Source of the DNA: Thermococcus sp. LS1
Lineage (GTDB): Archaea; Methanobacteriota_B; Thermococci; Thermococcales; Thermococcaceae
Assembly: GCF_012027395.1 (NCBI RefSeq)
Contig: NZ_SNUJ01000004.1
Coordinates: 94,915 to 158,914, forward strand
Reading direction: 5' to 3'
DNA: 64,000 bases
The position numbers were made by a program, and so were the translations under genes. Below, in pieces: positions 7,374 through 17,062 of the stretch (positions are counted from its first letter, which is position 1; the number at the start of each line of letters is the position of its first letter). The notes beneath the pieces were generated by a model. It was not told the DNA's origin, did not search any database, and was given only the letters and a program-made list of their open reading frames with translations.

Positions 7374-9319
7374 CCGATGACCTCGACTATATCGCCGTTC
7401 CCGGGAGGCAGGGTAGCCATGATGTCCTCTTCCCTAACTTTGTAGCCCCACTTCTCGAGGATGCGCCTGATCTTCTTCACGAGTTCACTCTTCTTCAGTG
7501 AACCTGGTCTTATGATGATGTACTTATCCGTGTGGACTTTTATTGCCTCCACCGGCGCACAGACAACGTAATTTTCGCCCTCGTGCTCGATGACACCAAC
7601 GGCCAGCTTAAGCGGTAGACCGCGGAGCCAGTTCCTCTTTCCGTAGACCATGAATGCACCTTTGCCGAGATACTCTCCGCTCGGCGCCTGCTTTGTCACC
7701 TGGTTTGGATACGCCCAGTATGCATCGGCGCTGTAGAGCCCCTGGCTCCAGGCTTTGCTCATCGAAACGGCGAACTGACAGGCCTCGAAGATAGTCTTCT
7801 CTCCAGCCTTCTGACCATCTTTTATAACGACGTGCGGCGCTCCGTAAACGTCCGCGTGGCAGTAGAGATCGTTCTCGTCCATGTGTTTCTTTATCAGATT
7901 CTCGTTGGTACTCGCGTCCTTTCCTGCCAGAACGAGGAAGCCCTCACTCGACACGAACCAGCGGAACTTCTCGAACCACTTCTTCTTTCTGCGCTCTATT
8001 CTCTTTACCGCAAGCTCCTTTTTCATTTCCTCTTCTATGAGCTTCTCGATTTCATCCAGCTTTCTCTTGGTATCCTTGTAGGCCTTAAGTGCCCCCTCAA
8101 GCTTGTGCTTGGCCTTCTTGGCCTTCTCGTAGTAGAGCTCCGCGTTTTCACCTATGCTCTTGTTGAGGTAGAGCCTGACCTTCTTCCCCTCGAGCTCTAT
8201 CGTCACGGCCTTCTCCTTAGGGTCAACGGACTTTACCATAAGCGCCGCCTTGTTCCCTGCCTTCTTGCCTTCATCTATTCTCTTCTTGAACTCCTCCCAG
8301 CCGAGCTTTTCAGTTGCCTTCCTGAACTCATCCAGAAGCCTTTCGACCATCGTGAAGTTGGCGTATATCAAGTCGCCTATCTCCTGGTTGGCCTTCGCCT
8401 GCTCCTCGAAGCCCTTCAGCAGCTCCTCCTGCTTCTTAAGCGTCATAAGGAGCTGCCTCTTCTTGGCCTCGAGCTTCTTTGTCTGTTCAATCTTTGCCTT
8501 CTCGAGGGTTATCTTCCCGAAGTATTCATCCAGGGCCTCGCTGAAGGTGCTGAAGTAGCGCTTTCCGAAGTTTTCATAAATCCTCAACTCTACCGGCACT
8601 ACATCGTGCATGTTACCGTCCTTGTAGACGATGTTCGGCTTCGGATCCTCGGTGAAGAGGGCCTTCATAGTGTCGAAAATCAGCTTGAGCTCCTCCTCGC
8701 TCAGCTCGCTCGCTTTTTTCTTCTTGTCCATCTCTGCCCGAAGAAGAATTTCCTCCGCGTATAGGCCGCCCATGTTGAGCTTTCTAGCCAATGCCCTGAC
8801 GACCTCAACTTCTTCCTCCAGGATTAACTCCTTAAAGCGCTCCCATTCAACATCGAGCGGGTTCTCCCTTGCTGGCGGGAACTTGTACTCAGCCTTCGGC
8901 TTTATCGCCCTGTCCTTGAACTCTTCATAGCGTAAAGCGGCGACAATCCTGTTCTCTCCGTCAACGAGTATGATGTTTCCCCTCCTGAAGAGCTCGCCTA
9001 TGAGCGTGTAATCGCCAACCCGTATCTTCACAATCCTATCGAAGTCGTGCTGCTCTATGGCATCGATGAAGCCGCCGCTGAGGTGCTTCCTCAAAAGCAT
9101 CGTGAAGCTTGACGGCATTTTGGGGGCTTCCTTTACGTAAGTCGTGACGTGGAATCGCTTCCCGGCCTGAAGAATGAAGTCCTGCCTGCCCTCCTTTGTG
9201 CGGAGCTTTATTCTTATCTCGTCGCCGTCGTGGTATATCTTATCAACGCGAGAGCCGACCAACGATTGAAGCTCTCTCACGACATAGCGTATGTCAACGC
9301 TGCTCATCTCCTCCTTCAT
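7370..9319 (-). CDS. rqcH: NFACT-family ribosome quality-control factor RqcH/Rqc2
   Basis: A 649-residue NFACT protein, homologue of eukaryotic NEMF/Rqc2 and bacterial RqcH. These recognise peptidyl-tRNA on split large subunits and can add C-terminal tails to stalled chains. The order of parts fits: NFACT-N (about 1-190, starting SSVDIRYVVRELQSLVGSRVDK), a long charged coiled coil (about 260-460) and the NFACT-R domain (from FRWFVSSEGFLVLAGKDAST through HADVYGAPHVVIK). GGTGAG precedes the ATG at 9319; the ATG at 9307 has GGAGGAG immediately adjacent and is less likely. Confidence 0.9.
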   Translation of the reverse strand: MKEEMSSVDIRYVVRELQSLVGSRVDKIYHDGDEIRIKLRTKEGRQDFILQAGKRFHVTTYVKEAPKMPSSFTMLLRKHLSGGFIDAIEQHDFDRIVKIRVGDYTLIGELFRRGNIILVDGENRIVAALRYEEFKDRAIKPKAEYKFPPARENPLDVEWERFKELILEEEVEVVRALARKLNMGGLYAEEILLRAEMDKKKKASELSEEELKLIFDTMKALFTEDPKPNIVYKDGNMHDVVPVELRIYENFGKRYFSTFSEALDEYFGKITLEKAKIEQTKKLEAKKRQLLMTLKKQEELLKGFEEQAKANQEIGDLIYANFTMVERLLDEFRKATEKLGWEEFKKRIDEGKKAGNKAALMVKSVDPKEKAVTIELEGKKVRLYLNKSIGENAELYYEKAKKAKHKLEGALKAYKDTKRKLDEIEKLIEEEMKKELAVKRIERRKKKWFEKFRWFVSSEGFLVLAGKDASTNENLIKKHMDENDLYCHADVYGAPHVVIKDGQKAGEKTIFEACQFAVSMSKAWSQGLYSADAYWAYPNQVTKQAPSGEYLGKGAFMVYGKRNWLRGLPLKLAVGVIEHEGENYVVCAPVEAIKVHTDKYIIIRPGSLKKSELVKKIRRILEKWGYKVREEDIMATLPPGNGDIVEVIG

Positions 9320-9403
9320 TCTCTCACCCGTTGAGATTTCTCAGAGAAGTTTAAAGGGTTGCTGGCTGATTTCATCTCCCGAACGAAAAATCAAAGGTTA
9401 AGG

Positions 9404-9439
9404 TTAAATAGTTGAACGTACATAACACTCTAGGTGATA
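9404..9439 (+). promoter_or_regulatory. branching-enzyme promoter with a TGM operator
   Basis: The TATA-like TTAAATA at 9404-9410 predicts a transcript start near 9431. Over that start lies TAACAC-TCTAG-GTGATA (9423-9439), which differs by one base from the Thermococcales Glycolytic Motif TATCAC-N5-GTGATA. Known family rule: TGM sites downstream of TATA are bound by Tgr/TrmBL1 and repress glycolytic genes until maltooligosaccharides are present. The right half-site doubles as the ribosome binding site (GGTGAT) of the GTG start. Confidence 0.65.
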
Positions 9440-9443
9440 TATA

Positions 9444-11141
9444 GTGAAAGGATACCTAACCTTTGTTCTCCACACCCACCTCCCCTACGTGAGGAAGCAT
9501 GGAAAATGGCCGTTCGGTGAGGAGTGGCTCTACGAGGCTATGAGCGAGACCTACCTGCCCCTGCTTATGGAGCTTGAGAGGCTGAGAGCTGAAGGCATGA
9601 GATTCAGGCTGGTCATAAACGTCACGCCGGTTCTCGCCGAGCAGCTGGCCGACGACTATATCAAGCGTGGCTTTGAGGAGTACATGGCACGCAAACTGAA
9701 AGCAACGGAGGAAGACTTGAGGAGTGGAAAGTACGACGAGAAAGCTGTAAGCTTCATGCTCGACCACTTCAGAAAAGTCCATGACTACTGGAAAGCTATC
9801 AATGGCGACATCATAGGAAAGCTCCGCGAGCTTCAGGAGGAGGGCTACATCGAGGTGATAACTTCAGCAGCGACCCACGGTTACCTGCCCCTGCTTGGCA
9901 GGGACGAGGCCATACGTTCTCAGCTCGCCAACGGCATTCTAACCTATGAGAAGCACTTCGGCAGGAAGCCTAGGGGGATATGGTTGCCCGAATGCGCCTA
10001 CAGGTCCGGGGGAGAATGGCCACTGCCGGGCGGGAGGAAGGTGCGGAGACAGGGAATCGAGAAGTTTCTCGAGGAGTTTGGTCTGGAATACTTCTTCGTG
10101 GAGAGCAACCTAATTGATGAGGGGCCTGTAACGAAGGAGTACGGTGAGGTACCTCTGGCCGAGACGGAGAAGAGCACACTCAGGCCTTACTGGATTAAGG
10201 GAAGCAACATTGCGATCTTCGCCAGAAACCGTGAGGCTGGCCACCAGGTCTGGAGTGCCCACTTCGGCTACCCCGGTGACTTCTGGTACAGGGAGTTCCA
10301 CAAGAAGGCCGAGGAGAGTGGCGGCCAATACTGGCGGGTAACGGGCAAGGACGTCGACCTCGGTGATAAGGAGTTCTACGACCCTGACAAAGCTATGGAG
10401 CGCGTTGAGGAACATGCGAGAGACTTTGTCTCGCTGATTGAGCGCCTCCTGGCGGAGCATGAGGAGAAGTTCGGCGAGAAGGGGATAATCGTCTCGCCGT
10501 ATGACACTGAGCTCTTCGGCCACTGGTGGTTTGAGGGGGTTAAATGGCTTGGAAGGGTTCTTGAGCTCATAGCAGAGTGCGAGATAAGGACGACGACGCT
10601 TTCGGAGTTTCTTGATAGCTACTCCGGCGAGAGGCACGAGATAGAACTCCCCGAGGGTTCCTGGGGCAAGAATGCGGACCACTCGACATGGTGGAACGAG
10701 GAGACGGAATGGACCTGGGAGTACGTGTATTCAGCGGAGGACAGGATGGTGGCGCTGGCGACTAAATATTACGGTAAAGACCGGCTCGCTGACAGAATTC
10801 TGGAGCAGCTCGCAAGGGAACTCCTCATCTTGGAGGCGAGTGACTGGCAGTTTCTCATCACGACGGGTCAGGCAAAGGAGTACGGTAGGAGGAGGGTTCT
10901 CCTCCACGCAAGTGACTTCCACAGGCTGGCCAATGAGCTTGAAATGTACATGAAGACTGGGCAGTTTAACTTCAAGCTTCTCGAGGAGCTCGAAGAGCGC
11001 GACAATCCATTCAGACCCATCATCATTGCTCACTACGTGAGCAGGAATCCTCCTGAGGTCCCGGAATACGTCGAGCCGCCTGAGGTTCCGCCTGAGAAGA
11101 AGGAAGAAAAACCCGAAGAACTCGTCAAGATGGAAGAGTAA
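9444..11141 (+). CDS. GH57 1,4-alpha-glucan branching enzyme, C-terminally shortened
   Basis: A 565-residue glycoside hydrolase family 57 protein of the archaeal branching-enzyme type, which makes alpha-1,6 branches in glycogen-like glucans. Visible GH57 regions are HTHLPYVRKHG, ATHGYLPLL, GIWLPECAYR (nucleophile Glu) and SPYDTELFGHWWFEG (acid/base Asp), followed by the helical C-domain with WSTWW-like aromatic motifs. The tail ends in a Pro/Glu/Lys-rich linker. Homologues such as T. kodakarensis TK1436 are about 675 residues and continue into helix-hairpin-helix motifs. Here a TAA interrupts the linker and the HhH part lies downstream as debris. The catalytic domain looks intact. Confidence 0.9.
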   Translation: MKGYLTFVLHTHLPYVRKHGKWPFGEEWLYEAMSETYLPLLMELERLRAEGMRFRLVINVTPVLAEQLADDYIKRGFEEYMARKLKATEEDLRSGKYDEKAVSFMLDHFRKVHDYWKAINGDIIGKLRELQEEGYIEVITSAATHGYLPLLGRDEAIRSQLANGILTYEKHFGRKPRGIWLPECAYRSGGEWPLPGGRKVRRQGIEKFLEEFGLEYFFVESNLIDEGPVTKEYGEVPLAETEKSTLRPYWIKGSNIAIFARNREAGHQVWSAHFGYPGDFWYREFHKKAEESGGQYWRVTGKDVDLGDKEFYDPDKAMERVEEHARDFVSLIERLLAEHEEKFGEKGIIVSPYDTELFGHWWFEGVKWLGRVLELIAECEIRTTTLSEFLDSYSGERHEIELPEGSWGKNADHSTWWNEETEWTWEYVYSAEDRMVALATKYYGKDRLADRILEQLARELLILEASDWQFLITTGQAKEYGRRRVLLHASDFHRLANELEMYMKTGQFNFKLLEELEERDNPFRPIIIAHYVSRNPPEVPEYVEPPEVPPEKKEEKPEELVKMEE

Positions 11142-12608
<1,467 letters not shown>

Positions 12609-12643
12609 AGAAGCACCTCCAAAAGATAAAATAAAAGGGGGCT

Positions 12644-12760
12644 TTAAGCCTTTTGCTCCTTCTCGGCACGAAGGAGCTTTGTAATGCTCCAGTACATCAG
12701 GATAAATATTGAACCCCACGCAAATACCAGGAATGCCAGAGCACCCGTGTCCATCTTCAT
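12644..12760 (-). CDS. 38-residue single-helix partner of the NSS transporter (MetS-like)
   Basis: A very short gene translated by eye: start MKMDTGALAFLVFAWGSIFI, one hydrophobic helix, then a basic tail ending EKEQKA. GAGGTG lies directly before the ATG, and the start is only 4 nt past the stop of the NSS transporter gene. Bacterial NSS transporters such as MetP have a tiny one-helix subunit (MetS) encoded in the same place. I infer the same role: a small subunit or stabiliser of the adjacent sodium-coupled amino-acid transporter. There is no sequence proof beyond size, topology and position. Confidence 0.7.
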   Translation of the reverse strand: MKMDTGALAFLVFAWGSIFILMYWSITKLLRAEKEQKA

Positions 12761-12764
12761 CACC

Positions 12765-14348
12765 TCAGAGCTTTATGAGCACCTCGTTCTTTGCGAGCTC
12801 TTCGCCGTACTTCTTCTTGATGGCCATGTAAGCCTCGATAGCACCGATGACGAGGATTATGATGATAACTATCCTGGCCCTGGTGATGAGGCTGATGATT
12901 TCTGGGGTGTAGTCGTATCCAAGTATCTGGGTGACATAGTACTCCGATACTGAGAAGGCTCCGTTCCTTATGTAGTCCCAGGTGTTGCCACCGAGGAGGA
13001 ACAGCATGAACAGCGGCGCTATTATGGTCATTATTGGCCTGTACCACTCTGGAACGTTAATGTAAGCACCCTTGTGGAGCTCCTCCCAGAAGTTGTCGGG
13101 CTTGAAGAGCCAAACTGCGACTATGATGTCGAAGAGACCAAGCAGCACGAGGAAGTAGGAACCAACCCACATGTCGAGCTCGCTGAGGTACGCTAGGGTG
13201 CTGTCAAGGGCAACCGGCAGTCCAAGCAGGAACAGGAATATGAACACTAGCCAGGTGCCAACCTTCCTATCGATGTGAATGTCCTCCTCGAGCATGGCGA
13301 CGAGGTAGTTGTAGGTGGCTATAGCTGAAGTGAATCCCGCGAACCAGAGCAGGAGGAACCACATTGCACCGAATATCTGACCTGCCGGCATGTTGGCGAA
13401 GACGTTCGGAAGGGCCATGTATGCGAGACCGACACCACCCTTGACGGCCTGCTCTGGACCGAGGTAGGCGAAGGCTATCGGGATGGCGAGAGAACCACCG
13501 AGGATGACCTCTGCGAACTCGTTGAGTGAAACTGTGGCGAGACCTGAGAGGGCAACGTCGTCCTCAGGACCGAGGTAGCTTGCGTAGTTGTGTATGATAC
13601 CCATACCGAGGGACAGTGTGAAGAATATCTGTCCCGCCGCTGCCAGGCTTATCTTGAAGAAGTTCTGGCTGAGTGTCTGAAAGTCAGGCTTCCAGATGTA
13701 CTCGAGACCCTTAATGGCGCTCCACTCTGGCTTTACGGGTGAGCCAAGGGTCAGTGCCCTGAGAACCAGGAGTATAGCGAACACGTACAGGAGGGGCATC
13801 ATGACCTTAACCCAGCGCTCGATACCTTTGCTAACTCCCTGTCCAACTGCTATTCCAAGGAAGAGCATCGTCAGTCCCCAGAAGAATATCACTGCCTTGG
13901 TGTTGGCGACATAGTCCAGGAAGAACTGGACGGTGTCCTTGCCGAAGTATGCTCCGGTAAGGCTGTAGTAGGTGTAAGCCGCGGACCAGCCTATGACCTG
14001 ATAGTAGTATGAGCTGAGCAGGGAAGCGACCGAGAAGGCCAGCATTCCACCGATGATACCGAAGATCATGGCTGTCCTTGGCTTGAGGCTCTCCCTGGCC
14101 ATGAGGTAGAACATTGGTCCGATTGTACCGTGTCCGTATTTACCACCGTAGCGACCGGTGGTCCACTCAATCCACATCACAGGGATTCCCAGGAACACCA
14201 ACGCTATGAAGTACGGTATCATGAATGCGCCGCCACCGTTGCTAGCGAGCTGGTATGGGAACCTCCAGAAGTTTCCAAGACCTATTGCATTTCCGGCCAT
14301 GGCTAAAATTAAACCAATCTTAGTCGCCCATTGATCCCTTTGTTCCAC
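12765..14348 (-). CDS. sodium-dependent amino-acid transporter, NSS family
   Basis: A 527-residue neurotransmitter:sodium symporter homologue with about 12 membrane helices. The family start is clear: WATKIGLILAMAGNAIGLGN, then FWRFPYQLASNGGGAF, the unwound TM1 region that binds Na+ and substrate. The substrate is probably a neutral or branched amino acid. The GTG at 14348 is chosen because GGGGGTG lies 6 nt upstream. A single-helix partner follows after 4 nt. A 6-bp inverted repeat overlaps the likely transcript start. Confidence 0.9.
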   Translation of the reverse strand: MEQRDQWATKIGLILAMAGNAIGLGNFWRFPYQLASNGGGAFMIPYFIALVFLGIPVMWIEWTTGRYGGKYGHGTIGPMFYLMARESLKPRTAMIFGIIGGMLAFSVASLLSSYYYQVIGWSAAYTYYSLTGAYFGKDTVQFFLDYVANTKAVIFFWGLTMLFLGIAVGQGVSKGIERWVKVMMPLLYVFAILLVLRALTLGSPVKPEWSAIKGLEYIWKPDFQTLSQNFFKISLAAAGQIFFTLSLGMGIIHNYASYLGPEDDVALSGLATVSLNEFAEVILGGSLAIPIAFAYLGPEQAVKGGVGLAYMALPNVFANMPAGQIFGAMWFLLLWFAGFTSAIATYNYLVAMLEEDIHIDRKVGTWLVFIFLFLLGLPVALDSTLAYLSELDMWVGSYFLVLLGLFDIIVAVWLFKPDNFWEELHKGAYINVPEWYRPIMTIIAPLFMLFLLGGNTWDYIRNGAFSVSEYYVTQILGYDYTPEIISLITRARIVIIIILVIGAIEAYMAIKKKYGEELAKNEVLIKL

Positions 14349-14386
14349 ACTATTCACCCCCGTTCTTAAATGTGTGGGCAACGAAA

Positions 14387-14437
14387 CCCCGTGTACTATA
14401 ACGGGGCATTATGTATAGGGTATTGCATTCTATAAAA
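14387..14437 (-). promoter_or_regulatory. NSS promoter with inverted repeat at the start site
   Basis: On the minus strand, TTTTTATAG (about 14428-14437) is a good TATA box and predicts a start near 14405. The repeat CCCCGT-GTACTATA-ACGGGG (14387-14406) lies over that position, where a repressor would block transcription. A second palindrome, ATGACA-A-TGTCAT (14554-14566), lies about 120 bp upstream. The regulator is unknown. Confidence 0.4.
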
Positions 14438-14658
14438 AGCTTTCTGATGCCTCTTTTCGACAAAAGACGATTTACTAGACCACAAAATGGTTGAAATTTA
14501 ATTCTTATCATTTTTTTAGTACGTTAGTCTTTCGTAATTAGAAAATAGTCGTTATGACAATGTCATGCCTATATGTTAATAAGGGGTGACAACATCCGGC
14601 TGGCTCCCAATAGGCACTTGCGAAGGGTTAATATATGTAAGGAATATGACAAACGAAT

Positions 14659-14718
14659 GCCCGATGACTGGAACAGAGAGTGAGCTGATGGGATGATGAC
14701 CGACTTCTCGCTGAGGGC
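14659..14718 (+). ncRNA. probable C/D box methylation-guide sRNA
   Basis: A 60-nt element with paired ends GCCC (14659-14662) and GGGC (14715-14718) enclosing a C-box-like GATGA (14663-14667), a D' box CTGA (14685-14688), a C' box ATGATGA (14693-14699) and a D box CTGA (14711-14714). The spacer between C' and D is 11 nt (CCGACTTCTCG), the normal guide length. The C-D' spacer is long (17 nt) and box C is imperfect. A TTAATATAT box lies about 30 nt upstream and a T-rich stretch follows. The base opposite the fifth guide nucleotide before box D would be an A in the target. Confidence 0.6.
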
Positions 14719-14822
14719 GTCCCGTTTCAATTTTATTTCATTCGTTCTTATTCAAGCGTGTCCCTTAATGTTCGTTAATGTATAAAAAATCTTGGATGTA
14801 CAGCCTTGTTTTTGCCCTAAAA

Positions 14823-14920
14823 TTTCGGCAGGTTTTTTCTTTTGGCCGAAAATTTCCAGATATAACTTTTTGTTTAAAATTAACCGTTCTCCTGCCTCCT
14901 TTAGCGAAAAGTTTATATAT
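14823..14920 (+). promoter_or_regulatory. gdhA promoter region
   Basis: TTTATATAT at 14912-14920 is a strong TATA box with an expected start near 14945. GAGGTGG before the ATG is the ribosome binding site. About 60 bp upstream of TATA, an inverted repeat TTTCGGC (14823-14829) / GCCGAAA (14845-14851) encloses a T-rich loop. It could be an operator or the terminator of an upstream transcript. Confidence 0.5.
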
Positions 14921-14971
14921 GCAAATGCCTAAGAGCCTATCGCAAATTACCGAAACCCGAGGTGGTAAAAG

Positions 14972-16234
14972 ATGGTCGAGATAGACCCGTTTGAGATTGC
15001 AGTTCAGCAGCTCGAGAGGGCTGCCCAGTATATGGACATAAGCGAAGAGGCCCTCGAGTTCCTTAAGAGACCACAAAGAATTCTTGAAGTAACAATTCCA
15101 GTTGAGATGGACGATGGTTCTGTAAAACTCTTTACTGGTTTTAGAGTCCAACACAACTGGGCTCGCGGTCCAACAAAGGGTGGAATTAGATGGCACCCTG
15201 AGGAAACATTAAGCACAGTTAAAGCCTTAGCCGCTTGGATGACTTGGAAGACCGCCGTTATGGACCTCCCCTACGGTGGAGGTAAGGGTGGCATCATCTG
15301 CAACCCGAAGGAGCTCTCCGACAGGGAGAAGGAGAGGCTCGCTAGGGGCTACATAAGGGCTATCTACGACATCATTAGCCCGTACACCGATGTTCCCGCT
15401 CCTGACGTTTACACCAACCCGCAGATCATGGCCTGGATGATGGACGAGTATGAGGCCATCAGCAGGAGGAAGACCCCGGCCTTCGGTATCATCACTGGCA
15501 AGCCGCCGAGCGTCGGCGGTATCGTCGCTAGGATGGATGCCACCGCCAGGGGTGCTGCCTTCACCGTCCGTGAGGCCGCCAAGGCCCTTGGCTGGGACAC
15601 CCTTAAGGGCAAGACTATCGCCATCCAGGGTTACGGTAACGCCGGTTACTACATGGCCAAGATCATGAGCGAGGAGTACGGCATGAAGGTCATCGCCGTC
15701 AGCGACAGCAAGGGCGGCATCTACAACCCGGACGGCCTCAACGCCGATGAGGTTCTCGAGTGGAAGAAGAAGAACGGCAGCGTTAAGGACTTCCCAGGCG
15801 CCCAGAACATCACCAATGATGAGCTCCTCGAGCTCGAGGTCGACGTCCTCGCCCCGAGCGCCATCGAGGAGGTCATCACCAAGAAGAACGCCGACAACAT
15901 CAAGGCCAAGATCGTTGCCGAGCTCGCCAACGGTCCGACCACCCCGGAGGCCGACGAGATCCTCTACGAGAAGGGCATCCTCATCATACCGGACTTCCTC
16001 TGTAACGCCGGTGGTGTTACCGTCAGCTACTTCGAGTGGGTTCAGAACATAACCGGCGACTACTGGACCGTCGAGGAGACCAGGGCCAAGCTCGACAAGA
16101 AGATGACTAAGGCCTTCTGGGACGTCTACAACACCCACAAGGAGAAGAACATCAACATGCGTGACGCTGCCTACGTCGTCGCGGTCAGCAGGGTCTACCA
16201 GGCCATGAAGGACCGCGGATGGGTCAAGAAGTGA
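14972..16234 (+). CDS. gdhA: glutamate dehydrogenase
   Basis: A 420-residue hexameric-type GDH, interconverting glutamate and 2-oxoglutarate plus ammonia with NAD(P). Seen are the substrate loop [15 protein letters not shown] with its catalytic lysine, [10 protein letters not shown], and the nucleotide-binding turn [10 protein letters not shown]. It is one of the most abundant Thermococcales proteins, and codons from about 15250 onward are strongly biased (ACC, ATC, GTC, AGG). The stretch 15070-15240 instead uses AT-rich codons (ACA, ATT, AGA, TTA), which suggests the 5' end came by recombination from a lower-GC relative. The frame is intact. Confidence 0.95.
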   Translation: MVEIDPFEIAVQQLERAAQYMDISEEALEFLKRPQRILEVTIPVEMDDGSVKLFTGFRVQHNWARGPTKGGIRWHPEETLSTVKALAAWMTWKTAVMDLPYGGGKGGIICNPKELSDREKERLARGYIRAIYDIISPYTDVPAPDVYTNPQIMAWMMDEYEAISRRKTPAFGIITGKPPSVGGIVARMDATARGAAFTVREAAKALGWDTLKGKTIAIQGYGNAGYYMAKIMSEEYGMKVIAVSDSKGGIYNPDGLNADEVLEWKKKNGSVKDFPGAQNITNDELLELEVDVLAPSAIEEVITKKNADNIKAKIVAELANGPTTPEADEILYEKGILIIPDFLCNAGGVTVSYFEWVQNITGDYWTVEETRAKLDKKMTKAFWDVYNTHKEKNINMRDAAYVVAVSRVYQAMKDRGWVKK

Positions 16235-16369
16235 TTTCTTGCCTCCTTTCACTTTGTTCCTATGTCTTTTCTCCCAATGTCTATCAATAAAACTCTCACG
16301 GGGAAAACTTTTTAAAGTCTTCCTGTTTTACAACCTTGATATGTAAACAAATTGGACAGGGGGATGTAA

Positions 16370-16698
16370 ATGGGGGAGAGGATAGAGGCCCTGCTGAGAA
16401 TACCTCTGGCAATAATATACGGGGTAATAATTTATGTCCTTGAATTTGTGATGTTTTTTGTGCTCGTAATCAGTTCTTCCACACCTTAATCCTTGGAAAG
16501 CGCCACAAGAGTCTGGCGAGGTTTTCAAACAATTACGCATCGTTCCTGTACCATGTAAACAGATACTTCCTGTTCGCCACCAATGAAAAGCCCCTCTTTG
16601 GTAACGTTGGCTGGGATGAAGTTCTACCATGCGACTTTGACAAAAATGGCCATGAAAAGTACAAACAACTAAAAGAGGCTCTTGGGGGTGGTGTGTAA
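16370..16698 (+). pseudogene. frameshifted DUF4389-like membrane protein
   Basis: Frame 1 gives a 39-residue start (GERIEALLRIPLAIIYGVII, then a helix ending in SSSTP) and stops at 16489. From about 16480 another frame continues without a break: HTLILGKRHKSLARFSNNYA, then FLYHVNRYFLFATNEKPLFG, to a stop at 16698. Joined, the two read as a DUF4389-type protein of about 109 residues. Restoring one T in the run near 16475-16479 would fuse them. TTTTTAAAG near 16310 would be its TATA box. Confidence 0.65.
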
Positions 16699-16707
16699 TT
16701 TGTTATT

Positions 16708-17001
16708 TCAGAACTTCCCGATTCTCTCCGTATAGAGCCTCTCTATGACCTTCATAGCCGCGGCGATCATTATGCCTGTCAGTATCATGCCTAGGATTGG
16801 AAGCACGAAGGCACAGAGAACCTTGCCCCCAGGAGTGTGGGGAACTATGTCCCCGTAGCCGACGGTAAACGCTGAAATGAACGCGAAGTAAACTCCGTTG
16901 GCGTACGTTAGGCCCTCCCACCTGGCCAGTAGGAATCCAAAGAGAGTTATCACCCCGAAGAGGCCCAGGAGAATGCCCTTGACGTAGTAGAGCACCTTCA
17001 A
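16708..17001 (-). CDS. two-helix potassium channel
   Basis: A 97-residue minimal K+ channel subunit: outer helix (KGILLGLFGVITLFGFLLA), pore helix and selectivity filter TVGYGD, then inner helix (LPILGMILTGIMIAAAMKV). It ends soon after the inner helix and has no cytoplasmic sensor domain. The start is uncertain. No ATG exists in the frame. TTG at 17001 or GTG six bases downstream is possible, and the frame stays open upstream to about 17040. Tetrameric assembly is expected from the family. Confidence 0.78.
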   Translation of the reverse strand: MKVLYYVKGILLGLFGVITLFGFLLARWEGLTYANGVYFAFISAFTVGYGDIVPHTPGGKVLCAFVLPILGMILTGIMIAAAMKVIERLYTERIGKF

Positions 17002-17062
17002 AAATTCGTGGAAAAGGTGCGAAAGCTGACGAGCTCGAATTCACCCTCTTTTCCCATGCCCA

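Noticed and set aside
15227..16252. 341-codon open frame antisense to gdhA
   Set aside because: Produced by strong GC3 codon bias of gdhA on the other strand; low-complexity Asp/Val/Gly/Leu content and no ribosome binding site.
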